Source of the DNA: Streptomyces venezuelae
Lineage (GTDB): Bacteria > Actinomycetota > Actinomycetes > Streptomycetales > Streptomycetaceae
DNA length: 64,000 nt
Direction of reading: 5' to 3'
Assembly: GCF_008642315.1 (NCBI RefSeq)
Contig: NZ_CP029192.1
Location: 7,192,001 to 7,256,000, forward strand
Part shown: positions 1-7,727 of the stretch, one piece after another
Layout: the number at the start of each line of letters is the position of its first letter
Position numbering within the stretch: position 1 is the first letter of the stretch
Made by a program: the position numbers and the translations under genes
The notes under the pieces: model-generated
Databases searched by the model: none
What the model was told of the DNA's origin: nothing
The model's input: only the letters and a program-made list of their open reading frames with translations

Positions 1-196
1 CGATCTCCTCCGCCGCCTCGTACGCGGCGCGCAGCCGCTCGGCGGGCCCCACCTCGACGACGCGGCCGCCGCGGACGGCGACCGCCCCGTCCGCCACGAC
101 GGTGCCCGCGGCGTCGACGGTCAGCACGTCGCCGCCGTGCACCAGCAGGTCTATGGAGCCGCCGCGGTCCTGGGCCGGCACTTCAGTGGGCTGCAT
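1..196 (-). CDS. Amidohydrolase family protein, N-terminal part (gene cut by window edge)
   Basis: Only about 65 residues are visible; the rest lies beyond position 1. The reading frame from the ATG at 196 gives a short polar leader, then a beta-sandwich-like start (LLVHGGDVLTVDAAG, then a stretch reading GAVAVRGGRVVEVGPAERL). That pattern of a hydrophobic strand, TVD and 'GAVAV..GRVVEVG' is typical of the composite domain that opens metal-dependent amidohydrolases such as guanine, 8-oxoguanine, cytosine or chlorohydrolase-type deaminases. The metal-binding HxH motif would come later and cannot be seen. The nucleoside phosphorylase gene ends 49 bases upstream on the same strand, so the pair may be an operon for purine or pyrimidine salvage. 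The exact substrate cannot be judged. Confidence 0.7.
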   Translation of the reverse strand, partial: MQPTEVPAQDRGGSIDLLVHGGDVLTVDAAGTVVADGAVAVRGGRVVEVGPAERLRAAYEAAEEI

Positions 197-245
197 CGTT
201 CCGTTCTCCCTGGTCGCCTCGGTTCTGGCTGGCCGCTACGGTCGT

Positions 246-1007
246 TCAGCGCTCGGTGGAGGCCAGCAGGCGCAGCGCGTCCAAGGTTATCCGGGCACCC
301 CGGGCGACCCCGTCGGCGACCACGTCGCGGTGCGGGTCGTACCCGCCTGTGGCGTCCTTGTCGACGAGCTCGTCGGCGTTCGCGCCGTCCACGACCAGGG
401 CGCCGCCCGCCGTCAGGCCGTGCGTCGACGCGAAGACGTACAGCGCCGAGAGCTCCATCTCGATGGCGGCGATCCCGGCGGCCGCGTACGCCTCGCCGGG
501 CAGCGGCAGGAACCCCGGCTGGAACGCGGCCCGCGTCCACACCACACCCCGGTGGTACGGGGCACCCGCGGCCCGCGCCGCGCGTTGCAGGGCGAGCACC
601 GCCTCCGGCGCCGAGAACGCCGGGTACTCGGCGGGGATCAGCTGCTGCGTCACGCCGTCGTCGCGCACCGCCGCGTCCGCGACGACCAGGTCGCCGTCGC
701 GGATGCCGGGCCGGATCGCGCCCGCCGTGCCGAGCCGCAGGATCGTCGTGACGCCCGCCTCGGCGAGCTCCTGGAACAGGAGGATCGCGCCGGGCGCGCC
801 CACCCCGTGCGAGGCGACGACGACGGGCGTGCCCTGCCAGGTGCCGACGAAGGTGCGGTACTCACGGTGGTACGACACCTCCTTCGCGTCGGCCAGGAGA
901 TCGGCGACGGCGGCCGCACGGCCCGGGTCGCCGACGACGACCGCGTGCGCGGGCAGGCCGGTGCGGGGGACGCGGGTGATGGGCAGCGCGTCGGTGGACG
1001 ACGTCAT
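246..1007 (-). CDS. Nucleoside phosphorylase (uridine phosphorylase / NP-I family)
   Basis: The 253-residue product has the NP-I hallmarks: an N-terminal VVGDPGRA phosphate-binding motif, a central LRLGTAGAI segment that lines the phosphate/ribose site, and IEMELSALYVFAS near residue 190, whose Met-Glu-x-Glu binds the ribose as in uridine and purine nucleoside phosphorylases. It should split a nucleoside and phosphate into free base and ribose-1-phosphate in the cytoplasm. I chose the ATG at 1007 because AGGAG lies seven bases before it. The open frame continues upstream to 1151, but that extension is Arg/Ala-rich and unlike the family. The downstream amidohydrolase suggests a shared salvage role. 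Whether it prefers uridine or a purine is not decidable here. Confidence 0.85.
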   Translation of the reverse strand: MTSSTDALPITRVPRTGLPAHAVVVGDPGRAAAVADLLADAKEVSYHREYRTFVGTWQGTPVVVASHGVGAPGAILLFQELAEAGVTTILRLGTAGAIRPGIRDGDLVVADAAVRDDGVTQQLIPAEYPAFSAPEAVLALQRAARAAGAPYHRGVVWTRAAFQPGFLPLPGEAYAAAGIAAIEMELSALYVFASTHGLTAGGALVVDGANADELVDKDATGGYDPHRDVVADGVARGARITLDALRLLASTER

Positions 1008-1164
1008 GAGGATGCTCCTAGGAGGGACTCGGTTTCCGCGGCGTGAGGCTGTTGCCCGGAGCCGGAACCCGACCGCCCCCGCGACCCCGAAGAGTAGCCG
1101 GGCGAGCAGCACCCCGAGGGGCGGCGCCCGGCCCGGCATCGCCGCGACCACGGCGACCGGGCCG

Positions 1165-2229
1165 CTACAGGGTGTCCCACAGCGTGGACGGCGCGGCCCG
1201 CCGCACCACCGGCGCGATCTCCTCGGCGAACCGCTGCAGCGTCTCGATCTGCTCCCCGCGCGCGAGCCCGAAGCCGTCCACCGTGATCGATTGCAGGTCG
1301 TGCCCGTACACCGCGTGGTAGCCGAGGATCTTGTCGATGATCTGCTGCGGGGAGCCGATGAGCTGCGGCCCGTCCGCGATGGCGTCCTCGATGGTCCGGA
1401 ACGGCGTGTTGTAGCCCGCCCTGCCCTCCAGATCGGGCCGGAACGTCTGGGCGACCTTCGCCTCGTACAGCTCCTTGTAGCGCGAGACGGCCTGTTCGGC
1501 GGTGTCCGCGATGAGCAGCCCGCCGGAGCCGGCCGCCACGCGGGCGCGGGCCGGATCGTGGCCGTACGCCTCGAACCGCTCGCGGTAGTGGCCGATGAGC
1601 GAGGCGTACGCGGAGCGGGGCTGGACCGCGTTGGCGGTGAAGAGCGGGTCGCCGTGTCTGGCCGCCAGCTCGGGGGAGTTGAGCGACGTCGCCGATCCGT
1701 GCCAGACGCGCGGGGTGCCCGCGTAGGGGCGCGGCACGGTCGTCACGCCCTTCAGCGGCGGTCTGAACTCGCCCTCCCAGTCGACGTTCTCCTCCTCCCA
1801 CAGGCGGCGCAGCAGTTCGTACTTCTCGCGCTGGAGGTCCCACTGCCGGGCCTCGTCGAGCCCGAACAGGTCGAAGTGCCCGGCTTCGGCGCCCTTGCCG
1901 ACGACGAGTTCCACACGGCCGCGCGAGATCTGGTCGAGCGTCGCGTAGTCCTCGGCGACCCGCACGGGGTCGAGGATCGCGACGACGGTGACACCGGTGA
2001 GGAGCCTGATCCGGGAGGTGCGTGCCGCGAGGGCGCCGAGCACGACGGTCGGGCTCGACGACAGGAAGGCCCCCGCGTGCCGCTCGCCCACGGCGTACGC
2101 GTCGTAACCGAGCCGCTCCGCCGTCACGCCGACCTCGATGACGTCCTCGAACCGTGCGGCGGCGGAGGGGAGTTCACCGGTCAGGGGGTGCGGGGAGCGG
2201 GAGATGAGGGAGAGCACCTGAAACTTCAT
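1165..2229 (-). CDS. LLM-class flavin-dependent oxidoreductase (luciferase-like)
   Basis: The 354-residue protein is a luciferase-like TIM barrel. It opens with a short beta strand (MKFQVLSLISRSP), has YDAYAVGERHAG and RIRLLTGVTVV strands, and the family segment LDQISRGRVELVVGKG near residue 105, which contacts FMN in bacterial luciferase relatives. Later GSPQQIIDKIL near residue 300 matches the 'G(S/T)P..V.d.l' motif close to the C terminus of this class. These enzymes use reduced FMN/F420 and oxygen to oxidise small molecules; the substrate is unknown. It stands downstream of glpD but is separated from it by a strong terminator, so it probably has its own promoter in 2230-2282. The function of the family is broad, so only the class is assigned. 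Confidence 0.85.
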   Translation of the reverse strand: MKFQVLSLISRSPHPLTGELPSAAARFEDVIEVGVTAERLGYDAYAVGERHAGAFLSSSPTVVLGALAARTSRIRLLTGVTVVAILDPVRVAEDYATLDQISRGRVELVVGKGAEAGHFDLFGLDEARQWDLQREKYELLRRLWEEENVDWEGEFRPPLKGVTTVPRPYAGTPRVWHGSATSLNSPELAARHGDPLFTANAVQPRSAYASLIGHYRERFEAYGHDPARARVAAGSGGLLIADTAEQAVSRYKELYEAKVAQTFRPDLEGRAGYNTPFRTIEDAIADGPQLIGSPQQIIDKILGYHAVYGHDLQSITVDGFGLARGEQIETLQRFAEEIAPVVRRAAPSTLWDTL

Positions 2230-2282
2230 GATTCAACCCTGCGCGCCGAACATTGCGGCTCTGTGGCGGCGGCGTGGCATGA

Positions 2283-2316
2283 GTAAGGGGCGGTCGCCAT
2301 GGCGACCGCCCCTTAC
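2283..2316. terminator. Perfect palindromic terminator after glpD
   Basis: GTAAGGGGCGGTCGCC is followed, after AT, by its exact reverse complement, giving a stem of 15 or more base pairs with a tiny loop. It sits 22 bases beyond the glpD stop codon and before the minus-strand luciferase-like gene. There is no long T tract, as is common for Streptomyces terminators. Confidence 0.8.
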
Positions 2317-2338
2317 CAACCCTCTACGAAGACGTCTG

Positions 2339-3949
2339 TCAGGCCTTCTTGCCCAGCAGGTCCTCGACCTTGCTGCGGACGTCGTCCGTGGCCAGGCCAC
2401 GGATCGTCAGCGTCGTACGGCGGCGCAGCACGTCGTCCGCGGTCTCGGCCCACTCGTTGTCGCGGGCGTAGACGACCTGGGCCCAGATCTCCGGGGCGTC
2501 CGGGTGGACGCGCTCGGCGAGCTCCGGGTTCTCGTTCGCCAGGCGGGCGATGTCGAAGGAGAGCGAGCCGTAGTGCGTCGCCAGGTGCTTGGCCGTGTCG
2601 GCGGCCATGCGCGGGCCGGGTGCCGGGCCGTCCACCAGGAGGCGGTGGGCGACGGCGCGCGGGTTCGCGATGCCGGGCAGCGGCAGCTTCTTCGGCAGCG
2701 AGGAGACCGGCTCGTAGTCGTCGCCCAGCGGGTGGCCCGGCAGCGACTCCAGCTTCTTCATGATCGTCCGGCCGATGTGGCGGAACGTGGTCCACTTGCC
2801 GCCCGCCACGGACAGCATGCCGCCCGCGCCCTCGGTGACGACCGTCTCGCGCTTGGCCTTCGAGGTGTCGCCGGGGCCGCCGGGCAGCACCCGCAGACCG
2901 GCGAAGGAGTACGTGATCAGGTCCCGCGACAGCTGCTGGTCGCGGATGGAGAACGCGGCCTCGTCCAGGATCTGCGCGGTGTCGGCCTCGGTGACGCGCA
3001 CGTCCGCCGGGTCGCCCTCGAACTCCTCGTCCGTGGTGCCGAGCAGCAGCATGTCCTCCCAGGGCAGGGCGAACGTGATGCGGTACTTGTCGATCGGGGT
3101 CGCCAGCGCGGCCTTCCAGGGGGCGGTGCGCTTGAGGACCAGGTGCGCGCCCTTGGACAGGCGGATGGAGGGCGCCGCGGCCGGGTTCTCCATCTTGCGC
3201 AGGTGGTCGACCCAGGGTCCCGTCGCGTTCAGGACCAGACGGGCGTTGACACCGAACTCGTCGCCGGTCGTGCGGTCCTTGAGCTCGGCGCCCGTGACCC
3301 GGCCCTGGGTGAAGCGCAGTCCCGTGACCTCGGCGTGGTTGAGGACGGCGGCACCGGCCTCGACGGCCGCGCGGACCGTCATCAGGGCCATGCGGGCGTC
3401 GTTCATCTGGTCGTCGCCGTAGACCGCGACGGCCTTCAGGTTGTCGGTGCGCAGCTCCGGCACGTCCTGCGCGGCCTTCGACGGCGACAGGAGGTGGCCG
3501 ACGCCGTCGCCGAACGCGGAGAGCGCGCTGTACGCGAACACGCCCGCGCCGAGCTTGGCGGCCCCGTGCGGGCCGCCCTTGTACACCGGCAGGTAGAACG
3601 TGAGCGGGTTCGCCAGGTGGGGGGCCACCTGACGGGACACCGCGCGACGCTCGAAGTGGTTCTCCGCGACCAGCTTCACCGCACCGGTCTGCAGGTAGCG
3701 CAGACCGCCGTGGAGCAGCTTGGAGGAGGCGGAGGAGGTGGCGCCGGCGAAGTCACCGGCGTCCACCAGGGCCACCCGCAGTCCGGACTGCGCGGCATGC
3801 CAGGCGGTGGAGATGCCCAGGATCCCGCCGCCGATCACCAGGAGGTCGTACGTCGCCTTGGAAAGCTGCTCCCGGGTCTCGGCGCGGCTCTGGTGGGAAC
3901 CGGCGGCCGTATGCGTCCCGAGGGCAGGGACGCTCTGCAGGGTGGTCAT
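2339..3949 (-). CDS. glpD: Glycerol-3-phosphate dehydrogenase (FAD, membrane-associated)
   Basis: GlpD oxidises sn-glycerol-3-phosphate to dihydroxyacetone phosphate and passes electrons to the respiratory quinone pool at the inner face of the membrane. The 536-residue protein has an N-terminal Rossmann FAD motif (VIGGGILGIS, residues 39-48), the GlpD signature SSKLLHGGLRYLQ just after it, and a C-terminal domain of about 120 residues ending in two Lys as in other GlpD proteins. The ATG at 3949 has GAGGAG eight bases upstream, and this Shine-Dalgarno overlaps the last codons of glpK, which ends only five bases before. It is therefore the last gene of the glpF-glpK-glpD operon, followed by the hairpin at 2283-2316. 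Expression is expected to be glycerol-inducible through GylR. Confidence 0.96.
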   Translation of the reverse strand: MTTLQSVPALGTHTAAGSHQSRAETREQLSKATYDLLVIGGGILGISTAWHAAQSGLRVALVDAGDFAGATSSASSKLLHGGLRYLQTGAVKLVAENHFERRAVSRQVAPHLANPLTFYLPVYKGGPHGAAKLGAGVFAYSALSAFGDGVGHLLSPSKAAQDVPELRTDNLKAVAVYGDDQMNDARMALMTVRAAVEAGAAVLNHAEVTGLRFTQGRVTGAELKDRTTGDEFGVNARLVLNATGPWVDHLRKMENPAAAPSIRLSKGAHLVLKRTAPWKAALATPIDKYRITFALPWEDMLLLGTTDEEFEGDPADVRVTEADTAQILDEAAFSIRDQQLSRDLITYSFAGLRVLPGGPGDTSKAKRETVVTEGAGGMLSVAGGKWTTFRHIGRTIMKKLESLPGHPLGDDYEPVSSLPKKLPLPGIANPRAVAHRLLVDGPAPGPRMAADTAKHLATHYGSLSFDIARLANENPELAERVHPDAPEIWAQVVYARDNEWAETADDVLRRRTTLTIRGLATDDVRSKVEDLLGKKA

Positions 3950-3954
3950 GTGTC

Positions 3955-5499
3955 TTACTCCTCGCCACTCTCGTCGAGCCAACCCATGGACCGCTCGACG
4001 GCCTTGAGCCAGCTCTTGTACTCACGGTCGCGGGTGCCCGCGTCCATGTGGGGGGTCCACTCCGCGGCCCGTCGCCAGTTGGCGCGCAGCTCGTCGGTCG
4101 AGGACCAGAAGCCGACGGCGAGACCGGCGGCGTAGGCGGCGCCGAGGCAGGTCGTCTCGGCCACCATCGGGCGCACCACGGGTGCGTCGAGGAAGTCCGA
4201 GATGGTCTGCATCAGCAGGTTGTTGGAGGTCATGCCGCCGTCGACCTTGAGGGCCGCGAGCTCGACGCCGGAGTCCTTCGTCATGGCGTCGGTGATCTCA
4301 CGGGTCTGCCAGGCCGTGGCCTCCAGGACGGCGCGCGCGATGTGCGCCTTGGTGACGTACCGGGTCAGACCGGCGATCACACCGCGGGCGTCGGAGCGCC
4401 AGTACGGGGCGAACAGGCCGGAGAAGGCCGGTACGAAGTAGGCGCCGCCGTTGTCCTCGACCGACGACGCGAGCGTCTCGATCTCGGCGGCGGAGTTGAT
4501 CAGGCCCATCTGGTCGCGCATCCACTGCACCAGCGAACCGGTGACCGCGATGGAGCCCTCCAGGGCGTAGACCGGCTTCTGGTCGCCGATCTGGTAGCCG
4601 ACCGTGGTCAGCAGGCCCGAGTAGGAGTTGATGGCCTTGTCACCGGTGTTCAGGAGCATGAACGTGCCGGTGCCGTAGGTGGACTTGGCCTCGCCCTCGT
4701 CGAAGCAGGTCTGGCCGAAGAGGGCCGCCTGCTGGTCGCCGAGCGCGGAGGCGACGGGGATGCCGCCGAGCAGGTCGCCGAGCTGTCCGCCGGTGACCTC
4801 GCCGTAGACCTCGGCGGAGGAGCGGATCTCGGGGAGCATCGCCGTGGGCACGCCGATGGACTCACAGATCTTCGGGTCCCACTGCATGGTGTGCAGGTTC
4901 ATCAGCATGGTGCGGGAGGCGTTGGTGACGTCGGTGACGTGCCTGCCGCCGTCGACTCCGCCGGTCAGGTTCCAGATGACCCAGGAGTCCATGGTGCCGA
5001 AGAGGATGTCGCCTGCCTCGGCGCGCTCGCGCAGGCCGTCGACGTGGTCGAGCAGCCAGCGGGCCTTCGGGCCCGCGAAGTAGGAGGCCAGCGGCAGGCC
5101 GGTCTCGCGGCGGAAGCGGTCCTGGCCGACGTTGCGCCCGAGCTCCTTGCAGAGCGCGTCGGTGCGGGTGTCCTGCCAGACGATGGCGTTGTGCACCGGC
5201 TCGCCGGTGTTCTTGTCCCAGAGCAGCGTGGTCTCACGCTGGTTGGTGATGCCGATCGCCTTGATGTCGTCGCGGGTGATGCCGGCCTTGGAGACGGCCC
5301 CGGTGACGACCTCCTGGACGTTCGTCCAGATCTCGGCGGCGTCGTGCTCGACCCATCCCGGCTTCGGGAAGATCTGCTCGTGCTCCTTCTGGTCGACGGA
5401 GACGATCCGTCCGTCCTTGTCGAAGACGATGCAGCGGCTCGAGGTCGTGCCCTGGTCGATGGCCGCGATGAAGGGGCCTGCGGTGTGTGCGTCGGTCAC
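3955..5499 (-). CDS. glpK: Glycerol kinase
   Basis: GlpK phosphorylates glycerol to glycerol-3-phosphate with ATP, trapping it in the cell. The 514-residue protein starts with the FGGY-kinase phosphate motif [16 protein letters not shown]. It carries the [10 protein letters not shown] and WQDTRTD segments that contact glycerol, and the second ATP-side motif [15 protein letters not shown] near residue 415. Length and order match glycerol kinases throughout. It is the middle gene of the operon, with glpF 69 bases upstream and glpD five bases downstream. In Streptomyces this gene has also been called gylA. No frameshift or missing motif was seen. Confidence 0.97.
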   Translation of the reverse strand: MTDAHTAGPFIAAIDQGTTSSRCIVFDKDGRIVSVDQKEHEQIFPKPGWVEHDAAEIWTNVQEVVTGAVSKAGITRDDIKAIGITNQRETTLLWDKNTGEPVHNAIVWQDTRTDALCKELGRNVGQDRFRRETGLPLASYFAGPKARWLLDHVDGLRERAEAGDILFGTMDSWVIWNLTGGVDGGRHVTDVTNASRTMLMNLHTMQWDPKICESIGVPTAMLPEIRSSAEVYGEVTGGQLGDLLGGIPVASALGDQQAALFGQTCFDEGEAKSTYGTGTFMLLNTGDKAINSYSGLLTTVGYQIGDQKPVYALEGSIAVTGSLVQWMRDQMGLINSAAEIETLASSVEDNGGAYFVPAFSGLFAPYWRSDARGVIAGLTRYVTKAHIARAVLEATAWQTREITDAMTKDSGVELAALKVDGGMTSNNLLMQTISDFLDAPVVRPMVAETTCLGAAYAAGLAVGFWSSTDELRANWRRAAEWTPHMDAGTRDREYKSWLKAVERSMGWLDESGEE

Positions 5500-5568
5500 G
5501 GTGTGCTCCAGAAGTTCTTTGCTGTCGGTCTCAGGCGTCTGTGGCGGTCATCGGTCGCTGTCGCGGGT

Positions 5569-6360
5569 CTACTTGAACGCGACGTTGTAGAGACCGCCGG
5601 CGATGGCGCCGCCGATCAGCGGGCCGACGATCGGGACCCAGGCGTACGACCAGTCCGAGCTGCCCTTGTTCGGCAGCGGGAGCACGGAGTGGATGATGCG
5701 CGGACCGAGGTCACGGACGGGGTTGATCGCGTAGCCCGTGGGGCCACCGAGCGAGAGGCCGATGCCGACCACGACGAGCGCGGTGATGAGCGCGCCGAGG
5801 ACGCCGAGGCCGTTGCCGCCGTCGTTGAGGCCCTGCGTGAGGATGGCGAGGACCAGGACGACCGTGGCGATGATCTCCGTGAGCACGTTCTGGACGTAGT
5901 TGCGGATCTCGGGGCCGGTCGAGAAGATCCCGAGCACCGGTCCTGCCGCGGGGGCGGCCTTCTGGTCGACCATGCCCTCCTCGACGGGCTGCGCCGCGAG
6001 GATCTCGGGGTCGGTCAGGTGGGCCTTGAACTGGCCCATGTACGTGACCCACACCAGTACGGCGCCGATCATCGCGCCCAGCAGCTGCGAGGCCAGGTAG
6101 AGCGGAACGTCGCTCCACTTGGTGCCGCCCTCGACGGCGAGCCCGAGCGTGACCGCCGGGTTCAGGTGGGCGCCGGAGACGCCGCCCGCGAGGTAGGCAC
6201 CGGTCAGTACGGCGAAGCCCCACCCGAAGGTGATCGCGAGCCAGCCGGCGTCCTTGGCCTTTGAGCGCTTGAGCGTGACGGCGGCGCACACGCCACCGCC
6301 GAGCAGGATGAGCACGGCGGTACCGATGGTCTCGCCGATGAAGATGTCGGAGCTGGACAC
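5569..6360 (-). CDS. glpF: Glycerol uptake facilitator (aquaglyceroporin)
   Basis: This is a 263-residue MIP-family channel for passive glycerol entry across the membrane. Six hydrophobic helices are visible. The first half-helix carries the canonical motif in [12 protein letters not shown]. The second motif reads [12 protein letters not shown], so the usual NPA is NPV, while the downstream Arg-Asp that marks glycerol rather than water channels is kept. I chose the GTG at 6360 because AAAGGAG lies six bases upstream; the longer open frame to 6495 begins with charged, non-channel-like sequence. First gene of the glycerol operon, with GylR-type motifs in its leader region. Confidence 0.93.
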   Translation of the reverse strand: MSSSDIFIGETIGTAVLILLGGGVCAAVTLKRSKAKDAGWLAITFGWGFAVLTGAYLAGGVSGAHLNPAVTLGLAVEGGTKWSDVPLYLASQLLGAMIGAVLVWVTYMGQFKAHLTDPEILAAQPVEEGMVDQKAAPAAGPVLGIFSTGPEIRNYVQNVLTEIIATVVLVLAILTQGLNDGGNGLGVLGALITALVVVGIGLSLGGPTGYAINPVRDLGPRIIHSVLPLPNKGSSDWSYAWVPIVGPLIGGAIAGGLYNVAFK

Positions 6361-6697
6361 CCGCGACTCCTTTGTCCTTCGTCCAGGGGAAGGCGAACCC
6401 CGGGTCCCTCCGGTGGTCCGCGACCTCAGGTGAGGTCGTTGCCGGCCCTTGGCCTTGTCCCACTCTAGCGCGTAATGCCGGTAGGTGTTCGACAATGCCG
6501 ACCGATGGACGCGAGTCTCGCCCCGGGGTTACTCACTCGTCAAGAGTTCTGTTATTGAAAACACGATCGTTATTGATCGTTTCGACCTATCGGTCAGGCG
6601 CTACGTGGCCGCGGCTCGGAACTCGTCCATAGATCGTCGCCCGAACGCGTGCCACCTGCACGTCGAGGCTGCGCGGGGGAGGGGAGCGGGTGCCCGC
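6361..6697. promoter_or_regulatory. Control region of the glycerol operon (no gene)
   Basis: This gap between gylR and glpF holds no credible gene. On the minus strand there is a -10-like TAGAGT at 6462-6467, and the motif block at 6488-6508 falls over its -35 region, a position suited to repression. A second, related block (TTCGAC...TCGGTC) is at 6581-6595 beside an AT-rich stretch around 6550-6580 that is unusual for this genome and may hold a second promoter. Two promoters before gyl would agree with what is known in S. coelicolor. Confidence 0.65.
6488..6508. promoter_or_regulatory. Probable GylR operator before glpF
   Basis: GTTCGACAATGC (from 6487) is identical over 12 bases to a site before gylR (7500-7511). 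It is followed by GACCGATG, the near reverse complement of TATCGGTC found in the gylR copy. Finding the same pair of elements upstream of both the operon and its IclR-type regulator supports an operator. Binding itself is inferred. Confidence 0.65.
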
Positions 6698-7462
6698 TCA
6701 GAACCGCCCGGCGCCCAGATCCCGCGACACCGCACGCGCGCAGTCCCGCACCGCCGCGATCAACTCGGGACGCAGCTCCCCGTCCTTGCACACGCGCTCC
6801 ACGGCACCCGTGACGCCGACCGCGCCGACCGGCATCCGCCGCCGGTCGTGAATGGGCGCGGCGACGGAGGCGATGCCCTCCCAGGTCTCCTCGACGTCGG
6901 ACGCGTACCCGCGCGCGCGGGTCAGGTCGAGAACACCCTCAAAACCCTCGGCATCGGCCACCGTGTGCACCGTGAACGTCTTCCGCTCGACCTCGACGGC
7001 CTCGTTGTGCGCCACCGGGTCGTACGCCGAAAGGACCTTGCCCAGCGCCGTGGAGTGCAGCGGCTGCATGGCCCCCACCTCCAGGACCTGACGGCTGTCG
7101 TCGGGCCGGAAGACGTGGTGGACGATCAGCACGCCCTGCTGGTGCAGGACCCCGAGGTGCACGCTCTCGCCGCTGGAACGGGCCAGGTCGTCCGTCCACA
7201 CCAGGGCGCGCGCCCGCAGCTCGTGCACGTCCAGATAGCTGTTGCCCAGGCGCAGCAGCTCCGCGCCCAGCTGATAGCGGCCCGACGCGGAGTCCTGCTC
7301 CACGAAGCCCTCCGCCTGCAGAGTGCGCAGAATGCCGTGCGCCGTGCCCTTGGCGAGATCGAGGGCGGAGGCGATCTCCGAGAGGCCGAGCCGTCGCTCG
7401 CCGCCCGCGAGCAGCCGCAGCATCGCCGCGGCCCTTTCGAGCGACTGGATGTTGCGTGCCAT
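6698..7462 (-). CDS. gylR: IclR-family glycerol operon regulator GylR
   Basis: The 254-residue protein has the IclR layout. A winged HTH fills residues 1-65 (SLERAAAMLRLLAG, then LGLSEIASALDLAKGTAHGILRTL). A C-terminal effector domain of about 175 residues includes MQPLHSTALGKVL, the family's ligand-pocket segment, and TRARGYASDVEE. It lies directly upstream of glpF in the same orientation, exactly as gylR precedes the gyl operon in S. coelicolor, and has the same length as that protein. It likely represses glpFKD and partly itself, with release by glycerol or glycerol-3-phosphate. A motif shared with the glpF leader is found 38-72 bases upstream of its start. Confidence 0.92.
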   Translation of the reverse strand: MARNIQSLERAAAMLRLLAGGERRLGLSEIASALDLAKGTAHGILRTLQAEGFVEQDSASGRYQLGAELLRLGNSYLDVHELRARALVWTDDLARSSGESVHLGVLHQQGVLIVHHVFRPDDSRQVLEVGAMQPLHSTALGKVLSAYDPVAHNEAVEVERKTFTVHTVADAEGFEGVLDLTRARGYASDVEETWEGIASVAAPIHDRRRMPVGAVGVTGAVERVCKDGELRPELIAAVRDCARAVSRDLGAGRF

Positions 7463-7500
7463 CGCAGCCCCGACCTCCGTCCCCTAGCACCAAATCGACG

Positions 7501-7534
7501 TTCGACAATGCTGAACACTATCGGTCGTTGTCGA
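7501..7534. promoter_or_regulatory. Probable GylR operator before gylR
   Basis: TTCGACAATGC, then TATCGGTC at 7519-7526, then TTGTCGA at 7528-7534. The outer TCGACAA and TTGTCGA are inverted repeats. The first two elements recur at 6488-6508 and, more loosely, at 6581-6595 before glpF. This suggests autoregulation by GylR. Confidence 0.65.
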
Positions 7535-7727
7535 CCTCCCGCTAATACGCGGACGGCCTGTTCTGCCCGGCGGACCCACTAGAGATCCGTTCGAGCCGGG
7601 CCCGCTCGGCCCGTCCGCCCCGTGGACTGCTTCACAACGGGACCATGGTCCCGGCTACCCTGACCGAGTGCGCCCTCCACCCAGAGGACGCAAAGCCGAC
7701 AGCCGTCGCACTCCAGGGAGCTCTTTC

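Noticed and set aside
1008..1151. Upstream extension of the nucleoside phosphorylase gene
   Set aside because: The frame is open and includes a hydrophobic stretch, but the family begins at the ATG at 1007 with AGGAG before it. A small remnant of a membrane protein gene is possible but not supportable.
7463..7727. Cobalamin or S-adenosylmethionine riboswitch before metH
   Set aside because: I looked for a B12 box or SAM riboswitch core and saw none. Covariance-model search would be decisive.
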